NCBI RefSeq assembly: GCF_000308415.1
Contig: NZ_BAFS01000474.1
Span: 16,193 to 80,192 of the forward strand
DNA from: Nocardia asiatica NBRC 100129
Lineage (GTDB): Bacteria; Actinomycetota; Actinomycetes; Mycobacteriales; Mycobacteriaceae
Direction: 5' to 3'
DNA: 64,000 bases
The translations under genes were made by a program, and so were the position numbers. Below, piece after piece: positions 53,211 through 61,933 of this stretch (position 1 is its first letter; each line of letters starts with the position of its first letter). The notes below the pieces were generated by a model. It was not told the DNA's origin and ran no database searches. It saw only the letters and a program-made list of their open reading frames with translations.

Positions 53211-54155
53211 ATGAGTGTGGCGATCTGCCTACTGGCCTACACCGTGGTCGTGGTGGTGCTGGCGCCGCCGCTGTTGCTGCGGACAGCCGGTGACGGGCAC
53301 CATCCACGCTTGGGTCTGGCGGCCTGGCTCAGCGCTATCGTCTCGGTGCTGATGTCCTGGGCTGTCGCGGTGGTGTTCCTCGGCATCGATGTCGTTCGTG
53401 ATCTGCTCGCTGATCAGCATTTGGATCTCGGTCGGTGTTTCGGGCAGCTACACGACGCTGCGACGGGCGTGTACGGAACTGCTGTCCAGGTCGGCTTGTG
53501 GGCACTGGCAGGACTGGCGGTGATCGCGGCCGCGGTCGCGGCGTGGCGGCTGTGCCGTTCGTTGGTCCGGGCTCGATCGGTGACCCGCCAGCATGCGCAA
53601 GCGGCACGAATGGTTGGCCGCCGTCATGACCGCCATGACGCGGTTGTTCTGGACCATCCCGAACCAGCAGCCTATTCGGTGGCCGGGAACCCGGACACGA
53701 TCGTGTTGACGCAGGGAATCGTGGCGGCTCTCGACGAGGAGCATCTGGCTGCGGTCATGGCCCATGAACGCGCCCATTTGCGCGGACGCCATTATGTGTT
53801 GCTCGCCTTCACACGAGGACTCGCCGCGGTGTTCCCCCGGATCGAGTTGTTTGTCACCGGCGCCGCGCAGGTGGCGCGCCTGGTCGAGATGATCGCCGAT
53901 GACGCCGCCGCCGAAATCTATGGACCCATCACTGTCTACGAGGCATTGCTGACACTGGCCGACTCCCATGGCAAGGTCCCGGTCGCGGCGACGGAGGGCT
54001 TGGCCGATCGGGTCCGCCGTCTCGCGGCACCGCCGGCGCCGACCACGATGCATGGTTTCGCCGCCTCGGCCGCTATCGCCGCGGTCGTCCTGGGACCGAT
54101 GATGGCGACCGTGGCCGCGGCGGGCGGGATCGGTGTCTGCGCCCTGGGCAGCTGA
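53211..54155 (+). CDS. M56-family membrane metalloprotease
   Basis: A 314-aa BlaR1/MecR1-type protease. Membrane segments lie near residues 2-24, 33-55, 83-105 and 265-300; the zinc motif HExxH is MAHERAHLRG near residue 180, with the third ligand Glu likely in VEMIADDAAAE. It has no sensor domain. These proteases normally work with a BlaI/CopY-type repressor, and two such regulators lie at 59064 and 62005. ATG 53211 follows GGGGGAC. Confidence 0.88.
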   Translation: MSVAICLLAYTVVVVVLAPPLLLRTAGDGHHPRLGLAAWLSAIVSVLMSWAVAVVFLGIDVVRDLLADQHLDLGRCFGQLHDAATGVYGTAVQVGLWALAGLAVIAAAVAAWRLCRSLVRARSVTRQHAQAARMVGRRHDRHDAVVLDHPEPAAYSVAGNPDTIVLTQGIVAALDEEHLAAVMAHERAHLRGRHYVLLAFTRGLAAVFPRIELFVTGAAQVARLVEMIADDAAAEIYGPITVYEALLTLADSHGKVPVAATEGLADRVRRLAAPPAPTTMHGFAASAAIAAVVLGPMMATVAAAGGIGVCALGS

Positions 54156-54217
54156 ATCCCTTTCCCGGCATCGACGGGTCTCGGGAATTAGCAGCGTGCG
54201 CAGGGCGTGACAGACCG

Positions 54218-54254
54218 GTGGGTGCAGGTACGGCCTGTCCGTACCGGCACCCAC
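54218..54254. terminator. Bidirectional terminator-like hairpin
   Basis: GTGGGTGCAGGTACGG (54218-54233) pairs with 54239-54254 at 15 of 16 positions, loop CCTGT. It sits between the convergent M56 and YcnI-like genes. Confidence 0.75.
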
Positions 54255-54268
54255 TCGTCGCTCGGGGA

Positions 54269-54937
54269 CTATCGAGACGTGCGGCGGCTGCGTGCCAGTG
54301 CTGCCACCGCGGCGGCCGCGGCGAGCGCGCCCAGGCCCAGCCCGCCGGCAGCCATCCAGCGGGTCGCCGAATCGGTGCCGGTCTCGGAGTCGTGCTCTAT
54401 TTGGGCAGCGGGAGCGGCGTTGTGGGAGTGTCCGTCGCCGGCGGGAGCGGCCGCCAGAGCCAGGACCGGCAGCGGGTACTCCGGTTCGGGTGCGCCGTCG
54501 GTGCTGGGCTGATCCCAGGTGACGACCTTGCCGTCGCTGTAGGTCTGCACGGCGCGGAAGGAGACCTTGTCCTGGGTGGGCAGCGGCCCGGCGTAGAGAT
54601 CGAAACGCTGGAACTGTCCCGGGCCGACACCGGATCCCGGTTCCGCGGTCCAGGTGACCGAGGTCGCCATCTTGGCCGCGTCCCTGCTCACCGTTGCGGT
54701 CCACCCGGGCATCGGTTCGGTGCGCGCGGTTTTGAGGCCGGGCAGTTCGACGGTCAACGCGGTGGTCGAGGCCTGCTCGGATTCGTTGGAGATGCGGAAG
54801 GTGAGCACCGCAGAGGCGTTTTGCTTGGCGCCGGGGGCCTCGACCCCCAGGTGGGCCGAGGCGACACCGCCGGCGAGCGCGGTGGCGGCCGCGGCGGCGC
54901 CGAGGGTGACGGCGAGGCGCCGCAGAACTGTTGTCAT
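54269..54937 (-). CDS. YcnI-like copper-binding membrane protein
   Basis: A 222-aa protein of the DUF1775/YcnI family. The signal peptide ends in GGVASAH, leaving a mature N-terminal His, the copper ligand known for YcnI. The domain includes SAVLTFRISNESEQASTTAL and PGLKTARTEPMPGW; a C-terminal membrane anchor (GGLGLGALAAAAAVAALA) with basic end follows. AAGGAG lies seven bases before ATG 54937. It fits the copper theme of the region. Confidence 0.9.
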   Translation of the reverse strand: MTTVLRRLAVTLGAAAAATALAGGVASAHLGVEAPGAKQNASAVLTFRISNESEQASTTALTVELPGLKTARTEPMPGWTATVSRDAAKMATSVTWTAEPGSGVGPGQFQRFDLYAGPLPTQDKVSFRAVQTYSDGKVVTWDQPSTDGAPEPEYPLPVLALAAAPAGDGHSHNAAPAAQIEHDSETGTDSATRWMAAGGLGLGALAAAAAVAALARSRRTSR

Positions 54938-55044
54938 GTCATGTCTCCTTGTATGGGTGGTGGCAAACGGTCGGAAGCCGGGATCCTGTGGGAGGGCCCC
55001 TGCGCTCGACGTGTCACCGGTCTGGCTCTGAAGCCAGGCGGGCC

Positions 55045-56679
55045 TCACCGCCGGGTTTCCGGTCCGGCGGCGGGATAGCGCGAGCGCCGGTCCTCGGCGT
55101 AAGGGTCGGTGCGGGGTGCGGGCGGCAGAGCCCGGCGGTGTCCGCGTCGCTCGGGCTCCGAGCCCGGCCATGGTCGTGGCGCGCCGGTCGGGACACGAGG
55201 CCCGGGACCGAGGCGGTCTTCACCGGCTGGTAGCCGCGGCAGTGGTGGCTGTCTGCGGTAGGTGTGCTGGTCGGACTTTGCCGCCGGCCAGGGCCTGGTC
55301 GCTGCGCCGAGCCGATTCACCGGTTCGACGCCGTGGCCGGGTCGGTGGCGCAGGGGGGTGGTCACCGAATCCGAGTACGCGAAGGCGGGCTTGGTGAGCC
55401 GATGACGTCCACTGGGCAGACGATGACGTCCGGTGACGTTCTGTTCCGGCGCGGTAGTGGCGCGGTCGCTGCGTTCCAACCGGGCCAGGGCGTAGGCGGC
55501 GATGACGCCGATCGCGGTCGATCCCGCCCAGACGATCCAGTCCAGTCCGGCATCGCGGGCAGCGCCGACGAGGGTGCCGGTGGCCAGGTTGCCGACGAGG
55601 ATTCCGACACCGACGACAGTGTTGTAGAACCCGTAGTGGGTCGCGACCAGCTTGTTTCCTGACAGCGAGACCACGGTGTCCATCTCGAACGGGAACACCG
55701 CAGCGGTGCCGATCGCCAATAGCGTGGTCGTGACCAGCAGCGCGGCCACCGCGGCCACGGTGCCGAAGGGCGCCGGTGTGGGCACGATGATCAATGGGAC
55801 GAACGCCGCGCCCAGCACGGCCATGCCGGCGACCAGGCTCTTGCCCGGACCCCAGCGGGCACGCAACCAGGCGGTGATGCGGAGTTGCCCGGCGACGGCG
55901 ACGACGCCGGAGACCACGAACAGCGCCGAGACCAGGGCCTGCGACCGAGCTCCGGCGATGAATTCCGCTTGCAGCGGCAAGGCCAGATATACCTGGAACG
56001 ACAGGACGTAGGAGCCGATCATCGCCACCGAGAACGCCAGGAACCGCCGGTTGGAGATGACACGGCGCCAGTCGTCGAGCACCGAGGTCTTCTCGGCGGG
56101 GGCCTCGCCGCGGCGGGCGGGCAGGGCGAACAGCTGGGCGATGGTCAGGGCGGCGAACACCGCCGCCGCGACACCGGCGGTAACGCGGAAGTCGACCGCC
56201 ATCAATGCCAGCCCGACGAGCGGTCCGGCGAGGATGCCTGCTTGGTAGAACATGTTGAACACCGCGAACGCTTCGACGCGGCGCTCTCCGGTGTCGGCGG
56301 CGAGATAGGCGCGCACGGCCGGGTTGAACAATGCTCCCGCGAAGCCGGTCGCCGCGGAGGCGATCAATACCATGGGCAGGGACTCGGCGACGATCAGCAG
56401 CGCGAAGCCGCCGGTGCGCAGCAGGCATCCGGCCATGATCAGCGGTTTGTAGCCGAGCCGGTCGGCCAGGGTACCGCCGATGAGGAACATGCCCTGCTGG
56501 GAGAAGTTCCGCACACCCAGGACCAGCCCGACCGCCCATGCCGCCAACCCCAACGGACCGGCCAGGTAACCGGCCAGATACGGCATCAGCATGTAGAAAC
56601 CGAGGTTGATGCCGAACTGGTTGATCATCAGCAGCCGCGCCGGCAGATCGAAGCTGCGAAACTTGGCGACCACTGTCAT
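55045..56679 (-). CDS. MFS transporter (Rv0849-type)
   Basis: A 544-aa transporter with 12 membrane segments in the first 400 residues (for example INQFGINLGFYMLMPYLAGYL and LADRLGYKPLIMAG, the MFS loop 2-3 motif region), followed by 140 residues of basic Arg/Pro-rich sequence that is probably disordered. The ATG overlaps the CysK2-like stop (ATGA). In Mycobacterium tuberculosis the order lpqS-cysK2-Rv0849 next to multicopper oxidase mmcO is the same. Substrate unknown. Confidence 0.9.
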   Translation of the reverse strand: MTVVAKFRSFDLPARLLMINQFGINLGFYMLMPYLAGYLAGPLGLAAWAVGLVLGVRNFSQQGMFLIGGTLADRLGYKPLIMAGCLLRTGGFALLIVAESLPMVLIASAATGFAGALFNPAVRAYLAADTGERRVEAFAVFNMFYQAGILAGPLVGLALMAVDFRVTAGVAAAVFAALTIAQLFALPARRGEAPAEKTSVLDDWRRVISNRRFLAFSVAMIGSYVLSFQVYLALPLQAEFIAGARSQALVSALFVVSGVVAVAGQLRITAWLRARWGPGKSLVAGMAVLGAAFVPLIIVPTPAPFGTVAAVAALLVTTTLLAIGTAAVFPFEMDTVVSLSGNKLVATHYGFYNTVVGVGILVGNLATGTLVGAARDAGLDWIVWAGSTAIGVIAAYALARLERSDRATTAPEQNVTGRHRLPSGRHRLTKPAFAYSDSVTTPLRHRPGHGVEPVNRLGAATRPWPAAKSDQHTYRRQPPLPRLPAGEDRLGPGPRVPTGAPRPWPGSEPERRGHRRALPPAPRTDPYAEDRRSRYPAAGPETRR

Positions 56680-57800
56680 GAGGCGAGCTGCCCTTCGGCC
56701 ATTGCTGTCGGCGAAATCACCGTGGTGCAGCGGGTCCACCGTTGCACGACCCGTTCTCTCGGGTGGTCGATCGCCTCGGGCGCCACCGGTGCTGCGATGT
56801 CGAGCAGTTCGTGCTCGGCGCAGTAGGCGTCGTTGTAGATGGTGTCGAAGTAGCGGTGTGGCCCGTCGGGAAACACCGCCGCGATCCGAGTCGACGGCGC
56901 GGCGACGCGGGCGGCCCACCCGGCGACCAGCGCGACCGCGCCCACGCTCCACCCTCCGGTCGCGTGGTGGGTGGCCGCGAGTGCGCGACAGGCCCACACC
57001 GATTCCGCCGGAGCGACCCAGTGGACCTCGTCGAAGGCCGCGTAATCGACGTTGGCGGGATAGATGCTCGAACCCAGGCCACGCATCAGGCGCGGCCCGG
57101 CGGGCTGGCCGAAGATCGTCGAGGAGATCGTGTCGACACCGACGAGCTTCATGTCAGGGTTGTAGCGGCGCAGGACCCTCGCCACACCGGCGGAATGTCC
57201 GCCGGTGCCGACCGCGCACACCAGGACATCGACGGTGCCGAGCTGCTCGATCAGCTCCAAGGCCAGCGACTGATAGCCCTCGACGTTGTCGGGGTTGCTG
57301 TACTGATCCGGGCACCAGGCGTCGGACTCGGCGGCCAGTAGCTGGGCTACGCGCTCACGGCGGGCCTGCTGCCAGCCACCGACCGGGTGGGGTTCGGTGA
57401 CCAGCTCGACGGTGGCACCGTAGGCGGCCAGCATCTGAGCGACGATCGGTTCCAGCCCAGGATCGGTGACCACGGTCACAGGGTGCTGGTAAACCATCCC
57501 GGCCAGCGCCAGTCCCAGGCCCAGGGTGCCGCTGGTCGATTCGACGATGCGCGCGCCGGGTGCCAGATCGCCGCGTTCGCGGGCCCGTTGCACCATATGC
57601 AGTGCGGGCCGGTCCTTCATCCCGCCGGGGTTGAATCCTTCCAGCTTGGCCCAGAATCCACGATCGGTGCCGGCCAGCGGTTCACCGATCCACAGCACCG
57701 GCGTGTTGCCGACGAGGCCCCGGGGGGCGTCGGCGGCATCGGGCGCGCCGAGCATGCGACGGGTGTGACCGAATTCAGCAGTAGGGAGGGTGGTGTTCAC
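56676..57800 (-). CDS. cysK2: CysK2-like PLP-dependent enzyme
   Basis: A 374-aa cysteine-synthase-fold enzyme with the PLP-binding Lys in NPGGMKDRPALHM, the STSGTLGLGLALAG asparagine/phosphate loop, and VGTGGHSAGVARVL. GTG 57800 chosen; the frame opens from 57848. In mycobacteria CysK2 makes S-sulfocysteine from O-phosphoserine and thiosulfate. The gene overlaps the MFS gene as ATGA and follows the lpqS-like gene, the arrangement of Rv0847-Rv0849. The symbol rests on this synteny. Confidence 0.85.
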   Translation of the reverse strand: MNTTLPTAEFGHTRRMLGAPDAADAPRGLVGNTPVLWIGEPLAGTDRGFWAKLEGFNPGGMKDRPALHMVQRARERGDLAPGARIVESTSGTLGLGLALAGMVYQHPVTVVTDPGLEPIVAQMLAAYGATVELVTEPHPVGGWQQARRERVAQLLAAESDAWCPDQYSNPDNVEGYQSLALELIEQLGTVDVLVCAVGTGGHSAGVARVLRRYNPDMKLVGVDTISSTIFGQPAGPRLMRGLGSSIYPANVDYAAFDEVHWVAPAESVWACRALAATHHATGGWSVGAVALVAGWAARVAAPSTRIAAVFPDGPHRYFDTIYNDAYCAEHELLDIAAPVAPEAIDHPRERVVQRWTRCTTVISPTAMAEGQLAS

Positions 57801-57902
57801 GGTTGCTGTCTCTTCTCTGCACAGGCGCACGCTTGCGCGGTACGCCACAACGATGGGCAGCGAGCACCGGCCGACACGACAGGTCAGCCTGGCGCTGATC
57901 GA

Positions 57903-58316
57903 TCAGCGTCGGGAAATGCAGAACAGAGTCAGAACGGTGCGCCCATCAGGCGAGCGCGGTGCAGAAGGCGGCCCACGAATCGCACCGGCGCGGGAGTCCG
58001 GTGTCGATGCCTGCGTCCATACAGCGGTGAAAGCGGCGAGCACCAGCGCGGCCAGTGTCAGCGACACGATGCCCGGAGGCAGCGCCTTATCGAGGCAGTG
58101 AACGGCGTGCGCGACGCACTGCTGCGTCGTGTCAGCGGTGGCGGCGTGGTCGTGATCGGTCGCGGCGCCGGGCTCTGCGATGGTGAGGGAGTGATGGTCC
58201 CGCGGGCCGGTGTGCTCGTGGAAGAGCAGGCAGTCGGCGACAGGAACGATCACCAGAGCGGCCAGCAGCAGAACTGCCAGCCAGCTACCCCCGCGCATCC
58301 GACCGAGAGAATTCAC
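57903..58316 (-). CDS. lpqS: LpqS-like secreted protein
   Basis: A 137-aa protein with a hydrophobic signal (WLAVLLLAALVIVPVADC) followed by a His-rich stretch (HEHTGPRDHHSLT, TDHDHAA), ALPPG in the centre and a C-terminal GRTVLTLFCISRR, as in LpqS. The frame is short and the lipobox reads VADC. GTG 58316 chosen. In mycobacteria lpqS belongs to the copper regulon. The His clusters may bind copper. Confidence 0.78.
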   Translation of the reverse strand: MNSLGRMRGGSWLAVLLLAALVIVPVADCLLFHEHTGPRDHHSLTIAEPGAATDHDHAATADTTQQCVAHAVHCLDKALPPGIVSLTLAALVLAAFTAVWTQASTPDSRAGAIRGPPSAPRSPDGRTVLTLFCISRR

Positions 58317-58328
58317 GATGCCGCGATG

Positions 58329-58344
58329 GTAACGAAGATGTAAC
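58329..58344. promoter_or_regulatory. Direct repeat GTAAC-N6-GTAAC upstream of lpqS
   Basis: GTAAC GAAGAT GTAAC, an exact match to the 11-bp-phased MtrA-type response regulator site. It lies 13 bases before the lpqS GTG. A degenerate copy (TTAACGAAGATATAA) is at 61567-61581 before a His-rich gene. Confidence 0.5.
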
Positions 58345-58531
58345 GACGTGCGCAATGGCGCCAGCCGTCACGCTGCTTGCGCTGCGATGCGATCGCACAC
58401 CCGGCTCCGTGCCGCAGATCGGCGCGGGGAGCCCTCGCGGCCATGCTGCGCACACTCCACCTCCAGAACTCGATCACGCTGGGCACCAGCATTTTTGGCG
58501 GTCTCGACCCGCCCGCATCCGAGGGGGTTGG

Positions 58532-58576
58532 TTGACAACCACAGCGATCAATCTACTATCTCGGTACGTAAATAGT
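58532..58576 (+). promoter_or_regulatory. Promoter and operator A of the His-rich gene
   Basis: TTGACA (58532-58537), 16 bases, TACTAT (58554-58559): a good promoter. The -10 is embedded in ACTATCTCGGTACGTAAATAGT (58555-58576), an imperfect dyad that aligns with operators B and C. A BlaI/CopY-type repressor there would block the promoter. Confidence 0.65.
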
Positions 58577-58749
58577 TTGTGTTGTGTGATCAGGCGCACG
58601 CCTCGGCGTGTCTGGCCACCACCTCCCCTGGGCGTCACATCCGCGACATGCCCCGGTGACGAGTTCGTGACCATCTCCGCCCGTTCGTCGGATCGTGGCT
58701 ACCCGCCCACCCGGCGGCAACCACACCGGCAACGATGAAAGGACTCTCG

Positions 58750-59067
58750 ATGACCACCACCGTTCGATCCCAGCGACATCGACTTCCCGCCCGGCTGCTG
58801 GCCACGACATCGGTCGCCGTAGCAGCGACCTTCCTGGCCGCCGTTCCCGCGACCGCGGCACCGTCGGCCTCGGGTACCAGCGGCCGACCCGCGGGTGCCG
58901 ACGACGGTCGGGGCACCACCTGGCATGGGAACAGCCGCGTCGACAACGGCCACAGCACCGACGGAGGTCCACGCGGGCACGGCCACGATCGCGCCGACAC
59001 CGGCCGCCACGACCCGTCCGACGACGGTGGACACTGCACGCCTCGCGGTTGCTCCGGACCCCGCTAG
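58750..59067 (+). CDS. Small secreted His-rich protein 1
   Basis: A 105-aa protein; ATG 58750 follows AAAGGA. Signal peptide (LLATTSVAVAATFLAAVPATA) to about residue 37, then a polar mature part with His scattered (WHGNSRVDNGHS, RGHGHDRAD, GGHCTPRGCSG) and two Cys. Likely an extracytoplasmic metal-binding protein. Its stop overlaps that of the convergent BlaI pseudogene in the sequence CTAG. Confidence 0.7.
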   Translation: MTTTVRSQRHRLPARLLATTSVAVAATFLAAVPATAAPSASGTSGRPAGADDGRGTTWHGNSRVDNGHSTDGGPRGHGHDRADTGRHDPSDDGGHCTPRGCSGPR

Positions 59068-59454
59068 TCGTGGGGCTCGGGGTGGCCGGTTCCTTTCCGG
59101 CGCTGCCGCAGCGCCTCGCGCAACCGCTGCGATTGCACGGCGGTCATGGTTTCGATGAACCGGGCCAGCACTTCTTCGGCCCGGCCGCTCGCATCGAGCG
59201 CGGCGCGCATCAGTCCGGCGCTGTACTGCTCGCGGGGTCAGAATGGGCCAGTCCAGGTGGGCCTTGCCGTGGCGTTCACGGTCGAGCCAGCCCTTGCGGT
59301 GCAAGGTGTCCATGGTGGTCATCACCGTGGTGTAGGCGATCTCACGCTCGCCGGCGATCACCTCACGCACCTGACGGACACTGACCGGCTCGCCGACCGA
59401 CCACACCGTGTCCATGACCACCGATTCCAGCTCGCCGAACCCGCCGCCTGCCAC
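59064..59454 (-). pseudogene. BlaI/CopY-type repressor, frameshifted
   Basis: GTG 59454 follows GAGGAGGT. The first part (FGELESVVMDTVWSVGEPVS, AYTTVMTTMDTLHRKGW) matches the intact repressor at 62005-62376 closely. In the G4 run at 59234-59237 (minus strand C4) one base is extra; without it the frame continues EQYSAGLMRAALDA and ends at TAG 59064. It is either a real null allele or a sequencing error. Confidence 0.8.
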
Positions 59455-59721
59455 CCGAGACCTCCTCACCTGCCGGCCTACCGCACCGAACGGGCCGCAA
59501 CCATGTCGATGACGAGGTTCACGCGCGATCGGCTCGCGCGATCGTAGGACGAATTCGTTTCGATCGCGTGGCAATGAGGTGAACCACCAGCACGCCCGCT
59601 CGTGTGCGGCTCTCGGTGCCCACCAGCCCTAGCATGCGACCCAAAACCCTCTTTCACCTGCATAAACCCAGTCATTCACGGCCAGTCGATGGCGGACATC
59701 GACACAATGAAGGAGACGCCG

Positions 59722-61284
59722 ATGTCGTCACCACGCAACCCCGGCGCCCATAGATCCCGGCGCAGCTTTCTCGCGCTGGGCGCAAGTGCGGGCACGGCCG
59801 CGCTGCTGGCGGCGTGCGGGAATCCCACCACGCCACACCGCGCTCCGATCGGCCCCGATTCCGACGCGGTCCGATCCGCCGAGGACGCCCGCCGATCCGC
59901 CACCGCCGCGGTTCGTGAAGTATCGCTGCGTCCCGCGCCGAGCACAGTCGACCTCGGCGGTGTCCAGGTCCAGACCTGGACCTACGGAAACGAGCTGCCG
60001 GGCCGCGAGATCAGGCTGCGTCGCGGCGAGGTGCTGCGCGCCGAAGTGACCAATTCCTTGCCCGCGCCGACGACGGTGCATTGGCACGGCATCGCCCTGC
60101 GCAACGACATGGATGGCGCTCCGGAGATCACCCAGGCCCCGATCGCCGCAGGCGCGAACTTCCGCTACGAATTCACCGTCCCCGATGCGGGCACTTACTT
60201 CTTCCACCCACATGTCGGTGTTCAGCTCGACCGCGGCCTTTACGCGCCGCTGATCATCGAGGATCCCGACGAGGGTTCCGACTACGACTCCGAAGCCGTC
60301 ATCGTGCTCGACGACTGGCTCGACGGTGTCGCCGGCCGCGACCCGGACTCCGAACTGGCCCGGCTGCGCGAGCAGGGCATGGCCGGGATGGACATGGGAG
60401 GGCAATCCGGCGGCATGGACCACAGCGGGATGTCGATGGGTGCCTCGGCACCGATGTCGGCGCCGGATGACCCGGCGATGCCGTTGGGCACCGACACCGG
60501 TGACGTGGTCTACCCGTACTACCTGATCAACGGGCGCCTCGGCACCGACCCCGCGGTCTTGCAAGCCCGGCCCGGACAGCGCATGCGGTTGCGCATCATC
60601 AACGCCGCCTCCGACACCGCCTTCCGCGTCGCCTTGGGCGGTCATCAGCTGCGGGTCACCCACACCGACGGCTTCCCCGTGGATCCGGTCTCCACCGCCA
60701 CCATCCTCATCGGGATGGGCGAACGCTATGACGCCGTAGTCGAACTCGGCGACGGGGTGTTCCCACTGGTCGCCTCCGCCGAAGGCAAGACAGGTCAGGG
60801 CTTCGCCCTCATACGCACCGGGGCCGGAACACCCCCACCGCCCGATACCCGCCCCACCGAACTGGCCGCGATCCCGCTGTCGGCGGCGAGGCTGAGCGCG
60901 ACCGAGACTGTCCGGCTGCCCAACCGCACGCCCGATCAGACCCTCGATATGGTCCTCGAAGCCGACGCCGACAAATACATCTGGACGATCAACGGCAAAG
61001 CCTTCCCCGATCACGCCCCACTGGATGTGACTGCCCGACAACGGGTCCGGCTACGTATCAACAACAAGACCATGATGTGGCACCCGATGCACCTGCACGG
61101 CCACACCTTCCAAGTCGTCACCGGCTCCGGCGCCGGGCCACGCAAGGACACCTCGATCGTGGTGCCCATGCAGACCGTCGAGGTCGACTTCGACACCGAC
61201 AACCCCGGCCAATGGATGCTGCACTGCCACAACATCTACCACGGCGAAGCCGGGATGATGACCGTCCTCTCCTACCAGCAATGA
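59722..61284 (+). CDS. mmcO: Multicopper oxidase
   Basis: A 520-aa three-domain laccase-like oxidase, probably oxidising Cu(I) outside the cell. A Tat signal (SRRSFLALGASAGTAALLAA) with a Cys directly after suggests a lipoprotein. Copper ligands: HWHG, HPHVG, HPMHLHGH and HCHNIYHGEAGM. A Met-rich loop (GMAGMDMGGQSGGMDHSGM) near residue 220 fits cuprous oxidases. AAGGAG precedes ATG 59722. It matches mycobacterial MmcO in context. It is followed by the Met/Cys microprotein gene. Confidence 0.93.
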   Translation: MSSPRNPGAHRSRRSFLALGASAGTAALLAACGNPTTPHRAPIGPDSDAVRSAEDARRSATAAVREVSLRPAPSTVDLGGVQVQTWTYGNELPGREIRLRRGEVLRAEVTNSLPAPTTVHWHGIALRNDMDGAPEITQAPIAAGANFRYEFTVPDAGTYFFHPHVGVQLDRGLYAPLIIEDPDEGSDYDSEAVIVLDDWLDGVAGRDPDSELARLREQGMAGMDMGGQSGGMDHSGMSMGASAPMSAPDDPAMPLGTDTGDVVYPYYLINGRLGTDPAVLQARPGQRMRLRIINAASDTAFRVALGGHQLRVTHTDGFPVDPVSTATILIGMGERYDAVVELGDGVFPLVASAEGKTGQGFALIRTGAGTPPPPDTRPTELAAIPLSAARLSATETVRLPNRTPDQTLDMVLEADADKYIWTINGKAFPDHAPLDVTARQRVRLRINNKTMMWHPMHLHGHTFQVVTGSGAGPRKDTSIVVPMQTVEVDFDTDNPGQWMLHCHNIYHGEAGMMTVLSYQQ

Positions 61285-61390
61285 CCACTGGCCGCGTGAC
61301 GCGGACTCAGGCTGCGGCGTCGACCGCGGCGAGTGCGCGTACCGCCACCGAAACCTGCCCGCCACCGATGTGAAAGGAGGTGACCGACCG

Positions 61391-61456
61391 ATGAACCCGA
61401 TGAAGATGTTGTGCGACTGGATGTGCTCGATGATGGCCTCGTGCTGTCAGATGTAA
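61391..61456 (+). CDS. 21-aa Met/Cys-rich microprotein
   Basis: The sequence GAAAGGAGGTGA (61372-61383) is a near-perfect Shine-Dalgarno, ten bases before ATG 61391. The peptide has seven Met (1, 4, 6, 11, 14, 15, 21) and four Cys (8, 12, 18, 19) in 21 residues, with only one Lys and one Asp, and ends in TAA at 61454. So many thioether and thiol ligands in a copper locus suggest a Cu(I) binder or sensor peptide. It lies 106 bases after the multicopper oxidase stop and too short for normal gene calling. Coding is inferred from the ribosome-binding site and composition. Confidence 0.7.
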   Translation: MNPMKMLCDWMCSMMASCCQM

Positions 61457-61478
61457 CCCACCTGGTCCACAAGGGGAC

Positions 61479-61501
61479 GGCCGACAAGTCGCCAGTCGGC
61501 C
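61479..61501. terminator. Small hairpin after the microprotein gene
   Basis: GGCCGAC (61479-61485) and GTCGGCC (61495-61501), loop of nine. Short stem, no T-tract; it may end the oxidase-microprotein transcript. Confidence 0.4.
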
Positions 61502-61535
61502 GATCCATGAAACTCCACCGGCGACATATCAGCTC

Positions 61536-61565
61536 ACCTACTATCTGCGTTCGTAGATAGTAGGT
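61536..61565. promoter_or_regulatory. Operator B, 30-bp near-perfect dyad
   Basis: ACCTACTATCTGCG followed by TT and CGTAGATAGTAGGT: the arms match at 13 of 14 positions. It contains a TACTAT -10 (61539-61544) 45 bases before the second His-rich gene. Size, AT content and dyad are those of BlaI/CopY operators. Confidence 0.7.
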
Positions 61566-61588
61566 GTTAACGAAGATATAAGGCCACC

Positions 61589-61861
61589 ATGAACTCCGAA
61601 TCCTCACTGCGGGGCACGGGCCGGATCGCTACCCGCATAGCCCTCGCGATCTCCGCCGTCGCCGCCACTGCCGCACTCGCCGCTCCGGCCTTCGCAGATA
61701 CCGGCACCACCGCCTCTGCTACCGAGGTCTCCGCCAGGCACGACAACAGTCACCGCGACCACCACCCGGGCAGCCGCCACGGCAACCATCGCAACCACCG
61801 GGCTCCGTTGCTCAACAACTACCGGCCCGGATTCCCGCTTCCGCGCACTGGCAGCTGGTAG
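61589..61861 (+). CDS. Small secreted His-rich protein 2
   Basis: A 90-aa protein with signal peptide (IALAISAVAATAALAAPAFA) and a mature part rich in His, Asn, Arg (RHDNSHRDHHPGSRHG, NHRNHR). It resembles protein 1 in layout and in having a BlaI-type operator upstream, not in sequence. Probably a metal-binding exported protein. Only a weak ribosome-binding site precedes ATG 61589. Confidence 0.68.
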   Translation: MNSESSLRGTGRIATRIALAISAVAATAALAAPAFADTGTTASATEVSARHDNSHRDHHPGSRHGNHRNHRAPLLNNYRPGFPLPRTGSW

Positions 61862-61873
61862 CGCACCCTCTAT

Positions 61874-61914
61874 GCATGAGGGTCGGTCGGCGTGCTGTCG
61901 GCCGACCCTCATGC
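61874..61914. terminator. Hairpin after His-rich protein 2
   Basis: GCATGAGGGTCGG (61874-61886) pairs exactly with 61902-61914, loop of 15. It lies 13 bases after the stop codon. Confidence 0.7.
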
Positions 61915-61933
61915 GCGCTTCGGCCAGGTCGAT

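Noticed and set aside
58316..58500. RicR operator upstream of lpqS
   Set aside because: No palindrome of the RicR type could be found; only an MtrA-like repeat is visible.
59728..61041. 437-codon minus-strand frame
   Set aside because: Antisense to the multicopper oxidase, which has all copper motifs.
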